DNA from: Lithospermum erythrorhizon
Taxonomy: Eukaryota > Streptophyta > Magnoliopsida > Boraginales > Boraginaceae
Length of the DNA stretch: 64,000 bases
NCBI GenBank assembly: GCA_019722365.1
Contig: JADFUC010001738.1
Coordinates: forward strand, 29,212 to 93,211
Direction: 5' to 3'
Below, piece after piece: positions 1 to 11,366 of this stretch (its first letter is position 1; the number at the start of each line of letters is the position of its first letter). Below the pieces are notes generated by a model that did not search any database, had not been told where the DNA came from, and was given only the letters and a program-made list of their open reading frames with translations. Made by a program: the position numbers and the translations under genes.

Positions 1-1179
1 TCTTCTAAACGGTCTAAAATGACGGATAAAAACAACGAAATAACAAATTGGCCGACACAAATCTTATTCTGTTCCCTCTCGCTAGAATTCCACCTTATTT
101 CTTTAATATCATTTATATCAAATTATAATTCATTATATTTAACCCTCATGTCCATAATGTAATACTGCATCGCAAAATGTAAAGTGTGGTGATATGTTTG
201 ATATGATTTGATCGTACTACTCATACCATCGTGCATTTATCTTCTTTTCGGTGCCTCATCCTATAAGCAACTCCATCGTTAAACGCTTGACCCGGGTAAT
301 TTGTGACGGGCGACCCACCGGGAAGCCAAGAGCACGCGACAGACAAACGTATTTGTTCGTGGTCGCTTATGCAGGCCACCATCAAACTAATAACGCATCG
401 ACCCGGGCGGGCGCAATGGTAATGAGCAAAGCCGTCCGGAACTGGGACCAGGCTACGGCTAAAGGTGGGACACTCCTTTATAAGTCAACTTACAAATCGG
501 ACTTTGCAACCTAACCCGCTTTTAATTAATTTTAATCACCATTTTAACTCACAATAACTACACAAGGCCCCACTAACTCTTATACCTTCAACAACAAAAG
601 TCAACTAAAATCTAGAAAAGTCAACCCGAATTACAACATTCTCAAATAACCTCTAAATTATGAATTAATCACTTATATACATCATAGAACCCATAACAAA
701 CTTAGAATCATCATAAATTGAGTTACGACAAAAGTCAAATCTTAAGAAATCAACTAAAACCTAATTTACCTAAAATTTGTAGGGAAGGATGTCGGGAAGC
801 CTTAACAATCAACTTGAGAATCTTTATTAGGAACAAAACGAAGAAATGAGAAAATCTTGTTTTGCTCTCCATGGGGGTCTCGCCAAGGCTAAAATAACGA
901 GGAGTAAGATTGTGTTTTGCAGCGACGATAAGATGAAAGATTTAGTTAACTTAGCTCTTAAGTCATGAAAATGACAGAGTTTGTGCTCAAATCAAGTGAA
1001 TCAAGTTATCGAACTAATTTAACGATCTAACTTAATCCCCGAATTATAATCTACCTCCTAACAAAATTTCGAATTAATATTATTGACGAATTATCTACCT
1101 CCTAAATTATAAATGTAATTGCCCAAATAAAATTTACTTAATTAATATTATTATCGAATTAACCGAAACGGTTATTACA
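1..1179 (-). repeat. 3' LTR of G1, partial
   Basis: This stretch aligns by eye with the part of the right-hand LTR starting near 7420. Shared words include the segment around GCTAGAATTCCACCTTATT and the segment ending GGTTATTACA. The terminal CA lies at 1178-1179. About 1.3 kb of the LTR lies outside the window. The copies differ by many small insertions and deletions, suggesting an old insertion or an error-prone assembly. The small ORF at 251-514 is an LTR shadow, not a gene. Confidence 0.85.
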
Positions 1180-1200
1180 ATCTACCTCCTAACAAAATTT
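1180..1200 (-). other. Polypurine tract of G1
   Basis: On the minus strand the bases just before the 3' LTR read ...AGGAGGTAGAT and then TGTAATAACC. A purine-rich run abutting the LTR start is the expected plus-strand primer of gypsy elements and confirms minus-strand orientation. It is short and interrupted by pyrimidines. Confidence 0.6.
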
Positions 1201-1479
1201 CAACTCGAAATTTGACAACCCAAACAACCAAGTTAACATAAATGATAACACGAATCAAATAATTACACAAACAAAAGCAATACAACCACATCTACTGAAC
1301 AACAAGGGTAACGGTTCCTCATCTCATCCTCATTCCCAAGTTGCCTCTACACGCCGATTCCTTCATGTGACTTCACTAAGTCCACTACCTACCTCAAAAC
1401 CTTCTCTTTCCGGTCCAAAATTTCCCACCGATGTTTCTCAAACGTGAGGTTCTCTTCTAGCTCCACCGAGGCGAAGAAT

Positions 1480-1660
1480 ATGACTGTCAGTGGATATACT
1501 TCTCAAACATGATGTTAATGAACACATTATGAATCCTATCTAAACTCGAGGCAATGCCAACCGATAAGCCACTGAGCCAACTCTTCCAAGGATCTCAAAT
1601 GTCCAATATAACGAGGACTCAACTTCCTTCCTCCTAAACCCGCATCACCTCTTCCACGGG
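1480..1660 (-). pseudogene. G1 integrase C-terminal domain remnant
   Basis: The minus-strand translation gives KLSPRYIGPFEIL-like residues, then GSVAYRLALP and HNVFIN. This is the conserved block after the integrase core of plant gypsy elements (usual form KLSPRYIGPFEILERVG...YRLALPP...HNVFHVS). In intact elements it helps target the integration complex to chromatin. It lies between the IN core and the polypurine tract, as expected. Frameshifts interrupt it and the true C-terminus cannot be defined. Confidence 0.75.
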
Positions 1661-1829
1661 ATACCCTCAGAACACCTGCCGACCTCAAACGATAAGTCTA
1701 CTCACATGATCTCGCATATTTCTTCCGCAGACATCCCTGAGTCAGTCCTCGACGCCGAATCAATCCCGATCCGCTAATCAACTCGACCAACTCCGTAATC
1801 AGAACTTTCCTCTCCTACCTCATTCCAAC

Positions 1830-2570
1830 AACCGGTCAGCGACACCTCCGCCCATACAAGGCCTCAAAAGGTGCCATCTCAATACTAGTACGGAAGTCAG
1901 CATAAGGCGACTCTATCTGGGCACCCATCGTCCCACCCCGGTTCAACGCATGTAGAAAATCCTCCAACGTCCGCATCGCCTCCCTCAGACAGTCTATCAC
2001 TGGGATGAAAAAAGATGCTCAACCCCACTCTAGTCCCCAGTGCCTCTGGAAACCCCTCCAAACCCTCGGCTAATTGCTGTCCGAAATGATCGACAATTTT
2101 AACCCCTGCAACCTCACAACTGATCCACGAGACTGCTAGTCTCTCGTGCCCATCTACGATCTGACATGAGGAAATGAGACGATTTCGATAGCCTATCCAC
2201 AATCACCCAGATTCATCATGTCACCAACGCCCTAGAAGCCTAAACACGAAGTCCACGGTGATATTCTCCCATGTCCACTCAGAATAGAAAGAGTTCGCAA
2301 CAAACCCGCCAAGTAGGATGCCTATGCTCGGCCTTCACGCCGACAAACCAAGCACTTGCCACAAACTCGCGATTCTCTCTTCATTCCCCGGCCACCAATA
2401 CAACCCCAAATCACGGTACATCTGCGGCTACCCGGTTTGCCGCTTATAGGGAGTTATGAACTCATCAAGAATCTCCTTCTCGCCTATCTCAATGCATACA
2501 CAATCTACTCATTCATCCTCAAGGCTCCACTTCCTCATCAATCAGCAAATCGACTGACCCCATTTCTCAC
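1830..2570 (-). pseudogene. G1 integrase catalytic core remnant
   Basis: Minus-strand motifs include MAPFEALYGRRCR at about 1845-1890 and WTWENITVDFV followed by VIVDRLSKSSHF at about 2135-2280. The second block carries the first catalytic Asp region of the DDE integrase. The order relative to RNase H and the C-terminal domain is correct. The remaining catalytic positions sit in stretches broken by indels, so I cannot confirm the full D,D-35-E triad. Small plus-strand ORFs over 2271-2796 are antisense shadows. Confidence 0.8.
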
Positions 2571-2739
2571 ATCCTATTGCTAACTTGCGCCTCTCATCCC
2601 GTTGTTTATTCGTGATCCACAAGCACCGGGTCGAACACTATACGGGCAAAATCTCCCGCCCCTACCGACATCAAAATCGACTCCCAATCGCTTTTATCTC
2701 CTCTGGTCCTTGATTTCCTTTCTACTCAAAGGCATCGCC

Positions 2740-2990
2740 ATTACATTTGCCTTCCCTCGGGCGGTATTACACAAGAAATTACAATCACCGATTTAACCCA
2801 TCCACTCTCCGCTTCAAATTCAAATCTTCATGGCCGAAGATATTTCAAACTCTTATGATCAAGAAAAATCTGGCATTTAACCCATACAGAAATGTCTCCA
2901 CAACTTCAACGCAGCATTATCGCCGCTGGGGCTCAAGATCACGGGTCGATAGTTCTTCGTGATTTCTCAATCGTCGACGACAGTAATCAC
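2740..2990 (-). pseudogene. G1 RNase H remnant
   Basis: The minus strand carries, in shifting frames, the conserved run around THDLELAA...LKLWRH, YGVKC, DHKSLKY and PGKANV. This is the gypsy RNase H segment joining RT to integrase; the enzyme degrades the RNA strand of the RNA/DNA hybrid. At least three frame changes separate these motifs. Spacing to RT (right) and IN (left) is normal for the family. Confidence 0.8.
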
Positions 2991-3129
2991 CTTCCCATTC
3001 TCGCATCGTAATTGACACTTCAATCCCGATGCGAAGCATCACTATAAATCACGTAGCCTCTCGAATCGACGGTATCGCCAACACCGGAGCCGTAGTCAAC
3101 TTCCCTTTAGTATCCTCAAGAATTCTCTA

Positions 3130-3830
3130 ATCATCATCCTAAATAAATGAACGCTTTCCCGTCAACCTTGGCCAATGGCATCGCTATCAAAGAGAAGTCC
3201 CTGATGAATCTCCTGTAGTAACCAACTAACCCCAAGAAACTCCTCACCTCAGCCACACTCGTGGGACGCTCCCAATTGTTCACGGCCTCCACCTTCAAGT
3301 GTCAACACAAATACTTTAAATAATAATACCCAGAATTGCACTTTCGCCAACCGTAACTCACATTTAGAAAAAACTTGGCATATAATCGGTGCTATTCAAG
3401 GTCCTCAACACTATCCGCAAATGCCTCATGTTCTCCTCCTTCTAGAATATATATCACAATATCATCAATGAATACCACCACAACTCATCCAAATAATTCC
3501 AAATAATCTTGGCTCATCAAATCCATAAAGTGCCGCCGTGCGCTTGTCATTCCAAATGCATCACTATAAACTCATAATGCCCATAACGAGATCGAAAGCG
3601 ATTTCGAATATCCTCTTGATCCTCAACCTGATGATAAATCCGCATCGCAAATCAATCTTCGAGAACACCTTGGCATCATTTAGCCGATCAAACAAATCAG
3701 CCACCTGGGCACCGGGTAACGGCTCTTAAATGGTCACTTTATTCAACCGTTTTCCATAGTCAATGCACGCCCTCATCGAACCATCCTTCTTTTCACAACA
3801 AAGACCGGGTGCACCCCACGAGATACACTG
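3130..3830 (-). pseudogene. G1 reverse transcriptase remnant
   Basis: Minus-strand motifs in order are [18 protein letters not shown] (about 3755-3815), FDRLNDAKVFSKIDLR (about 3640-3690), RYGHYEF (about 3570-3590) and FIDDIVIYS at the catalytic site (about 3440-3475). The thumb/connection block KVEAV..WERPTSVAEVRSFLGL follows at about 3220-3310. The YxDD-type aspartates are therefore still visible, but the frame changes several times between motifs. This is the clearest pol domain of G1. Confidence 0.88.
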
Positions 3831-4139
3831 TCCGATGAATCATTTCTACAACAACCTCAGAATCTAGTCCGCACCTCGTGAACTATTTTGTTATCCGTAC
3901 GGGCGGAAAGAGAAATTGGTGCCGCATCGAATAACCTTGATAGCAAATTCGATCTCCTCTCTCGTGCAACCTGCAAGTCTCAGAAAGACATCCTGAACTC
4001 TAAAACCCCAAGACATCCTCTAATCTGCTCGTTTCCCTACTCAAATCAACCACATATCCCAAGAACCCAACACACCCTTTCTGAATCAACCTCCTAGCCT
4101 CAAGTACTGATACAAAACTCGAAGGAAAAATCTTTCTGT

Positions 4140-4330
4140 CTCCCACAAATCGGATATCTGGTCTCCCCGAACCCCCAAAAGTAATCTCCTTCCGATGGCA
4201 ATCAATTACGTACGACAGCTTCCAACCAATCCATACCCAAGCATAAGATCAAAATCGAAGCTCAAATGGAAGTAATCGACGACAACAACCGACCACATAA
4301 TCAAAGCGACGCTCTAAATACAAGTCTAAC
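4140..4330 (-). pseudogene. G1 aspartic protease remnant (C-terminal part)
   Basis: The minus strand encodes DFDLMLGMDWLEA at about 4215-4260, matching the conserved (I/L)LGMDWL end of the gypsy retropepsin. The catalytic D-T/S-G motif should lie near 4400-4500, but I could not identify it securely. The position between RT and the gag zinc knuckle fits. Confidence 0.65.
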
Positions 4331-4479
4331 CACAACCGACTCACTGCAAGTCATAATCTCGCTGAATAAAGTAAAGTATACAACATACAAATAATGCAAT
4401 AAAAACTCGGTAAATGTTAACGCGAGTTCCGTAATCAAACAACACTCGCCTCACTACACGTAAATAATGTAATTGCCAC

Positions 4480-5560
4480 CACTCAGCATCCCGTGCCTCC
4501 CGACGAGTAACGGTACGAATCAAGTCCGACCGCCTCCGCCAGCCGCTACCCACCTGCATTCCTCCGGTATCCTCCAGCCTATATCCCCGGCCTCCACGGC
4601 CGACCGACCACCACGATTTCTCGACACCGCCTCTCCGCAGTCAACCGTGTCAAGTATCAGCACCTCCCCTCCGGGTGCTCGGGGCAATCCTTCGCCAAAT
4701 GCCCCGGCCGCTGCATCGATAACATATGACCCCTCACCCTCTCCGCAATCCCGCCGTCAGGCCTAATCCGCCCCACAACCAGAATACCAACGATACCTCC
4801 TCGACCCCCTGGAGACTACCTGACCCGCCTGATTGAGTACCCACCGCCCGTAAGGAGCGCGGAATAACTCGGGCGAACTGAGCACCGGCAGTCCGTCAGA
4901 CGACTGTCCGTCTCCTCTAACTCTGTGGCTGCAGCTCACCGAACCCGAAAGTCTCAGTCGACTTCTCGATCCACTAGCTCGGCTCGCTAACTCCATTTCC
5001 ATCTTCGTACACTGGCCAACATGGAAACTAGTAAAACTATCAAGGAGATCCGTGACGATTCCCACGCCAACCCATCTCTAAACCTGATCCTCTTGCCTAC
5101 CGGATAAACATCGTGAGGCCGGCACATATCACCGAACTGCCTCTCGTGACCTCCACCGACCTCGAACCCCGCTTCTCCAAGGCCGCCAAGGTCTCCAAGC
5201 AATAATTCTCCCGAAAATCTCAACAAATCACTCCTGTGAATTTCCTCTCAAATAAAGACGCACTGTGTTCTCCCACCAATACGGGCACCTCGTGAAGTCT
5301 ATAAGTAGCAAACTTCACTCTCATCTCGCCCACAATCCCCATCGCTCAAAAAATAGATCATGTCCCTGATTTAACTCGATATATTCAGCCTGCGAACCTC
5401 CGAAACTTCGGAGGATCCTCTCTCGTAAAACCGTCAAACAATCCTACTCGAATTGACCACGCCGCAGCCACCTGAGCATTTACACTCTCCTCTACGAGGT
5501 CTACCTCCTCCTCCTCAACATGCTCAGAAGAATGCACCTCCGGACCCTGCTGGTCCACGC
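4480..5560 (-). pseudogene. G1 gag remnant with CCHC zinc knuckle
   Basis: At about 4660-4715 the minus strand reads GRPGHLAKDCP, the second half of a retroviral CCHC zinc knuckle (CxxCGxxGHxxxxCP) that binds genomic RNA. The region to its right is GC-richer than the flanks, as gag often is, and contains Gly/Arg-rich stretches. No continuous frame remains and the gag start is not defined. The plus-strand ORF at 4473-4766 is antisense. Confidence 0.65.
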
Positions 5561-5780
5561 TGTACTCATCGACAGCTATACCCCTACCAGCTCGGCCTCC
5601 TCTGGGCCTACCCCTGGCACCTCTCTCGCCTACTCCCTACCACGAACTCTGGGCGGCATCCTCAAATTTTACGCAACAAAAAGAAAAGGACTGCACTTTT
5701 AACAAAAGACACCACTCACAACGACTAATGAAAAACAAGTCGACACACAACCACGTATAACCTGCTAACTGAAACCCAAT

Positions 5781-5792
5781 CTCTCGATACCA
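5781..5792 (-). other. Primer binding site of G1 (tRNA-iMet-like)
   Basis: On the minus strand the bases right after the 5' LTR read ATTT then TGGTATCGAGAG. The plant initiator-Met PBS is TGGTATCAGAGC, so this matches with a one-base shift at the variable position. It fixes the orientation of G1 and the internal edge of its 5' LTR. Confidence 0.7.
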
Positions 5793-6618
5793 AAATTGTA
5801 ATTACCGCCCCTGTGTCGGCCGCCTGGTGACAATCATTATAATCCGAACACCAGAGTCACCAAACCGACGGACGACTCGCCTAAAAACTATTAATGCTTC
5901 ATTACAAAAATTTGATTACAATTAACCTTCTCAATCAAAAATGCTTTTTTAAAATTTCATAATCCATCAGATATCTAACCAACCAACCTACATATATATA
6001 TATATACACAACATATCCTAAAAGACAAGAATGCCGGCAAGGCTACAACGGATAATAACAATCAGATCGTAATACAAATAACTGGCTGACAAGGCTAAAG
6101 TTTGAAAAGGAGAATACAACAAATAAAATCGTCGACAACATCAAATGAGACTGCGAGGATACTCTCACCACCCGATGCTCACCCAGTCACTGAACAACCT
6201 CCAACGCCTCTTGGCTCAATCACCGGCCAACCTGCACAAATGAAATTTACCATACGGTGCGGGCGTAAGCTGCAAAGCTTAATAACATTTAACATTGTGG
6301 GGAAACTGAACTATACGAACTAGCTCATTAACACATATAAATATGAATAAAATATGTATATATATATATATATATATCCGTGACTACCCACAAGGTCATA
6401 CAACATAATTCCAAAGAAAGTCTCGCATAATGCATATGGAGATATAATACAAAGTTTCAAGAAAGCACACAATCACCCGTAAGAACTCGCACTCAACAAC
6501 GACTATAACTCTAGTTATCAAACCATATCTCTCATATCCCCATCGCCTATACCAACCTCTAATGCGCATATGCTCAATCCGGCCTACCCATGTAGAACGA
6601 CCAACGAATCACACCGCA

Positions 6619-6880
6619 CTTATACCCAAGTATAAGGCCAAACCCACAAGACTTATACCGAAAGTATAAGGCCAAACCAAGACTTATACACAAAGTATAT
6701 ACAACCGCATTCTTTATACATTAAGTATAAAGTGCAACCGCACTTATACACTAAGTATAAGGTACACCCATCTTATACACTAAGTATAAGGCACAATCGC
6801 ATTCTATACACTAAGTATAAGGAAAACCGCATCTCTATACAATTGCTATATGCCAACCGCACTTGTACACCAAGACTAAG
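6619..6880. repeat. Tandem array of palindromic units in G1 LTR
   Basis: About eight copies of a hairpin-capable unit, consensus CTTATACacTAAGTATAAG, recur roughly every 30 bp and are separated by CCAACCGCA-like spacers. Each unit is an imperfect palindrome with 7-bp arms. Several copies have lost an arm by point change or indel (for example near 6834). The same kind of array is found in the LARD LTRs and the solo LTR, so it is a family feature. Possible roles are transcription-factor binding or RNA folding in the LTR transcript; neither is shown by sequence alone. Confidence 0.85.
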
Positions 6881-7078
6881 CTCACCTCAAAAGTCACGCA
6901 TAACTCCAACCAACTACTTACTCCCCAACCAATATTAAAGCAATACTAAAACATCTCACAATCAGAATCAATCACAAATCACGACAAAAGCCACGTAAAT
7001 ACAAAAGTGCCGACAAGGCCAACAATACAACAAGCCGATGCTACGTAAAATCGTAAATATAAGTTGGGAGTTCAAGTT

Positions 7079-7090
7079 ATTACTTACCTC
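7079..7090 (-). promoter_or_regulatory. Conserved splice-donor-like site in G1 LTR
   Basis: The sense (minus) strand reads GAG|GTAAGTAAT, an almost ideal plant 5' splice site. The same 12 bases occur at 12862-12873, 18254-18265 and 28113-28124 in the other related LTRs, while the surrounding sequence has diverged. This suggests a spliced leader in the retrotransposon transcript. Splicing itself is inferred. Confidence 0.5.
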
Positions 7091-8291
7091 ACAATCTTCA
7101 ACGCTGCATTATAATCACATAATCATATCATACACAAATGGATCACACATAATCGCATAACCATTACATGTGCTACCATTCTCATAATCACCACAGTGAC
7201 ATGTATACCATTCACACATAATCATACCACGCTTAATGCTTCACACAATTTAAAGTAAGTACATATGTACCCACGGTATACTCACCTCTCGCTACTACCA
7301 CAAAAACTCGCGAACACAATCACCAGAATCGCCTTTCACATCAATGTCTAACAAACACCCAGAAAAGTATAATCAAGCATCTACTACTATATCATGTTTC
7401 TGTAAGATACACTACCAACTCTGGGGTAACTATTTCTAAACTATTTAAAATGACTAGATAAACAACGAATAACAACCTCACGGAGACAACCCAATCGCTC
7501 CCCGCTAGAATTCCACCTTATTACTTTTTTAACATTTCATATCAAATTATAAGTCATTATATTTAACTCAAGTCCATAATTAACAACCTATACTCCAAAA
7601 TATCAACTATATGTCAACTTACAAATCGCACTTTCCAACCTAACCCCCTTAATCAATTTTAAATGACCATTTTAACTCACAATAACTACAATAAGGCCCC
7701 ACTAAACTCCTACACCTTTAAAGTCTTATAAAATATCAACAACAAAAGTCAACCGAAATCTAGAAAAGTCAACCCGACCATAACATCCTCAAACAACCTC
7801 TAAATCATTAATTAATCACTTATATACATCATAGAACCCATAACATACTAAGAATCATCATAAAATTGAGTTATGGAAAAAGTCAACCTTAAGAAATCAA
7901 CTAAAACTCTAATTTCTTACCTCAAATTAGGAAGGATATCAAGCCTTAACAATCAACTGAGGATCTTTATTAGCAACAAAATGAAGAAATGGAACAAAAT
8001 CTTGTTTTGCTCTCCAATTGGTCTCAAGGCTAAAAAATGAGTGAGTAAGATCAGGTTTCAGTGTTAAGGACGATAAGGATGAAAGATGAGTTAACTTAGC
8101 TCTAAGTCATGAAAGTCATATCAGAGTTTCAGGCCCAAATCAAGTGAATCAAGTTATCTAACTACTCTAATCTATCTAATTTATCCTCGAATTATTCCCT
8201 GCTACTACTCCTAATTATAAATGTAATTGCCCAAATAAATTTTTTTACGAATTAATATTATTATCTAAATTAACCGAACTAAGTTATTACA

Positions 8292-8842
8292 CTGAGCGCA
8301 ACACGGTTTTGGAAAATCTCTACGATAATGTACTTAGTTTGAAATATGTATGATCGAACGTACATTAACCTTTCTTTAATTTAAGTCATTTTGATAGATA
8401 CATAACTAAATTTATGGATTCTTTTAAGTGACTTAAACCAAATTCTTTTTAAGCTCATCTTAATATGCTAGATCATTGTTTTTGGAATGAAAATAAGGTA
8501 TTATATGACGAAGGAATTTTTGAAAAATGCCATTTGAGTACTATTTGTTAAAAAGACACTTGTGATTTTTAATTAATTTTTTATTGTATTGTAACGATTT
8601 ACGAATGGGAGGAAGACAAGACGCAGTAGTGCACTAAGCATACATGTAATGATTTAGACTTGCTTTTGATCGTTATATTAAAATTTACTATTTAATATTA
8701 AATACACAAATGAAATTATTTACACACAATTAACGCAAAGAATGATTAAGGAAATACAATTCAAATAAATTTCCAGCTTACTTATATGTTATAAACATAA
8801 CAATGAATCAATTAAACATATTAATCAGAACACCCGCTTCCC
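8292..8842. other. AT-rich spacer between G1 and a decayed LTR fragment
   Basis: This is strongly AT-rich DNA with poly-A/T runs and no frame, RNA gene or transposon motif that I can support. It begins immediately after the G1 LTR end and may be the pre-insertion target DNA. Confidence 0.5.
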
Positions 8843-9150
8843 CAGTCGGCCGCCTCCTAAGGTTAATCATTCAATCCTCCTGACACTGCAAGCTCACCAA
8901 TCGACGGATGACTAATTTAAATAACACTGCTCATATATAAACTGGGTCACAACAAACTACATTTGAAAACGACAGCGGTTAAAATGATCCATCAGCAGAT
9001 TTCAACCAGACAACAACCAATATATCATAAACAACCAAGACAAAATAACATACGCACCGAATTTTCAAATAACAACAACATACAAATCCAAATAAAGATA
9101 AAGACAACAAGATCATGGCGATCTTCAACAATTCGACGTATTAATTCAAC
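8843..9150 (-). repeat. Decayed head of a G1-type LTR
   Basis: The segment starting at AGTCGGCCGCCT near 8842, with CTGACAC...CTCACCAATCGACGGATGAC after it, parallels the first 100 bases of the G1 LTR (GTCGGCCGCCTGG at 5815, then ACCAAACCGACGGACGAC). Similarity fades after about 9000. It is probably a fragment of another LTR of the same group. The rest of the LTR, including the palindrome array, is missing. Confidence 0.5.
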
Positions 9151-9427
9151 ACAAAGCGTAAGATTACACGAACGAACCTAAAACGTCAATTTGCGCTTAA
9201 TCAGAACCCTAATCACCACGCCACATTTTTTTTGGCGGCTCACCCTTTAATTAATTTATTTTGATAAATTTTGATAATTATTAATCGAGTGGTTGGGAGA
9301 AGACGGGTCCCACTAGATAAGTGACATGGCTCATCTAGCACAAACCTGTAATTGCAACTTTCAAACTGTCATAGATATGCACATGAATTGAGTATTTAAT
9401 GAGCACTTTGATAAAGAAACTACAGTT

Positions 9428-9616
9428 GTGGTCCTACCTCTACCTGATCTCACTAATGTCATCCATACAAGATATAATGCACTATGGACCATTCTCAAAG
9501 AAACAATCAGGAAAGTCAGTATGTTAGAGAATCATGATTTGGAGGATGTTATGAGAATTGCAAGAGCTGTTGACACTCCTTATAATAATACTTGTTGGGA
9601 CTATGCTCCTAGATAA
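9428..9616 (+). CDS. Small unassigned ORF next to CACTA end
   Basis: A 62-codon frame begins MVLPLPDLTNVIHTRYNALW and ends CWDYAPR, just upstream of the CACTA terminus at 9674. I do not recognise the product. Its composition is less AT-biased than the surroundings and it has no poly-A-encoded Lys/Asn runs, so it could be a fragment of an older coding sequence (host exon or transposon). There is no evidence that it is expressed, and no splice context is apparent. Confidence 0.25.
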   Translation: MVLPLPDLTNVIHTRYNALWTILKETIRKVSMLENHDLEDVMRIARAVDTPYNNTCWDYAPR

Positions 9617-9673
9617 TTCCACCACAAACTCAACTGCCACATCTAATGATATTTCCCATAAATTTGCTTCAAT

Positions 9674-11366
9674 CACTACAAAAAATGGACTTCGTGTTAT
9701 AGTAGTAAAAACGTAATAAAAGTCAAAAAAATAGTAACAAAAGTTACACCCCGCAAGCGTTACAAAAGATTTTTGATACGTTTTTCATAGAACAAAGACG
9801 CCATTGTTACACCTTTAGATTGGGATAACAAAAAAGGTATTTCTTACACCATAATAAGGCGTAACAAAAAAATAAGGCGTGACAAAAGATATTTTCTATA
9901 AATTTTTTTTTTTCATTTTTATTATGTTATATTTATTAGTATGTAATTATTACAAAAAATATAAATAATAAATATCAAATAACTCAATTAAATTTCATTT
10001 AAAAAGATTTATTACAGTTTCATATTTTTAGTTTTTCAATTTACATAATACAATTACAAATCTACCTATAAATAAAAAATAACAAAATCTTATGTCAGTC
10101 GATCTTCATAGTGAATGTCCTCCAAATCCATGTTAATCCATCTTCCATGCAATAATGTGACAAAACCAAGTTAAACACTATCATATGCTTCCAATTAACT
10201 ACTTCTCCATTGCCTAAAACAAATTCAAAAACAATATTGAAATATGGATAAAGCAAAATATTAATATTAATATAATTAGTCACTTTAGTAATTCTTATCG
10301 TTCTTTTTTCCTAGTATGGATATCCACTAGACATAATTCTCGAACGAAACGAGCGAAGCTACCGCATTTGAATGAAGATACTACAGGTCCATTCCAAAAA
10401 AGAGACTTCTTGTTACAACGATAAAATCGTAACAAAAGTCAAAAAATCGTAACGAAAACCTTTTTGTTACGTTTTTTCTGCCGTAACAAAAAACGGCGTC
10501 GTAAAAGCTTTTTATTATATTTTTCACTATGGATAACAAAATACTTTTTTGTTACGCCTTTAAATTTGAATAACAAAAAACATATTTATTACACGATAAT
10601 AAAGTGTAACAAAAAATATTTTCTATCCAAAAAAAATTTAATTTCAATTTTTAATGTGATATATTTATTAATATTTAATTATTACAAAAATATAAATAAA
10701 AAAACATTAAATAACTCAATTAAAATACAATTTATTTATTTACAAATCTAATCTTTTTATAAATACAATACCAAAACTGTTGGCCCTTCATAGAGTAAAC
10801 CAAAATCATACAAAAAGATAATCTTCCTACTTTTACCCTCACTGCATTTTTCTTGAGCTGGTACCCATCATTGATTAAGTGAAATGCTACAAAATACTAT
10901 TTAGCAAAGATGTAGCAGAACTTGATTGCAGCAGGCCACATGCAATAGGATTTAAATTGCTCACAAATTCACATTATTGAACTAGCAATGCAGCATGTAA
11001 TTCTCTCGATATTGAGCATCATGCGGCTGCCAACGGTCCAGAAAATTGAAGGCGAATGTCCTCGCTCATTACACGGTACACCAAGTCACCAGAGGTAGCT
11101 CTGCAACCTCTTCTCCAAAGATTCGAAGAAGACAAGTTCATACAAAAAAAAAAAAACTTGACAATTAGAGCAATGCAGTACATTCCACCAAATTTTTGAA
11201 GGGATGAGAATAAAGAGCATATATGAAAAGGAAAAACGAGGGAAAACCTGAAGGGATGAGAATAAGGTAATTCAATTCAGAACTAAATATGCTTGGCATC
11301 AAAATAGCAGATCTAAAATTTTATTACAATGAGAGAGATACAATAATGAAACAATACCGTTAGAGG
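9674..11366 (+). mobile_element. CACTA (En/Spm-like) transposon, left terminal part
   Basis: It begins CACTACAAAAAATGG at 9674, the canonical start of plant CACTA elements (usually CACTACAAGAAAA). The next kilobase is dense in GTAACAAAA and GTTAC motifs on both strands, like the subterminal repeats that bind the element's own DNA-binding protein. No transposase sequence is recognisable. The segment stops where the LARD LTR begins. A matching inverted end lies at 31638, but the flanking 3-bp words (AAT on the left, GCC on the right) do not match, so common origin is unproven. Confidence 0.65.
9690..10770 (+). repeat. Direct duplication of CACTA subterminal region
   Basis: About 9690-10070 and 10405-10755 are two direct copies of one sequence. 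Both contain CGTAA(C/T)AAAAGTC, the phrase TAACAAAAAA...TATTTTCTAT, a poly-T tract, and TATAAATAA...TAAATAACTCAATTAAA. The second copy starts at a degraded CATTCCAAAAAAGAGAC, resembling a mutated CACTAC end. This may be a tandem duplication or a CACTA-derived MITE beside its parent. Small ORFs here (10095-10283, 10464-10751) are low-complexity. Confidence 0.7.

Larger units (their letters stand above)
1..8291 (-). mobile_element. Ty3/gypsy LTR retrotransposon G1, decayed, 3' LTR cut by window edge
   Basis: The minus strand reads, from right to left: 5' LTR, PBS, gag with a CCHC knuckle, protease, reverse transcriptase, RNase H, integrase with a C-terminal domain, polypurine tract and 3' LTR. 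The order PR-RT-RH-IN identifies Ty3/gypsy. The IN C-terminal motif resembling KLSPRYIGPFEIL suggests a chromovirus-type lineage. The right LTR is complete at about 2.5 kb. The left LTR enters the window already truncated, so the target duplication cannot be checked. All domains are split over several frames, so the element cannot make a working polyprotein as written. The tribe (Tekay/Del or other) is not resolved. Confidence 0.88.
5797..8291 (-). repeat. 5' LTR of G1
   Basis: It runs from TGTAATTACC (5797) to GTTATTACA (8291), so the ends form an inverted repeat. At about 2.5 kb it is long for a plant LTR. It contains (TA)n runs near 5993-6005 and 6355-6378, a tandem palindrome array at 6619-6880, and a splice-donor-like site in sense orientation at 7079-7090. 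It is homologous to the solo LTR at 27249-29308 and, more distantly, to both LARD LTRs. Short ORFs inside it (6102-6323, 6732-6938) are not believed to be genes. Confidence 0.85.
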
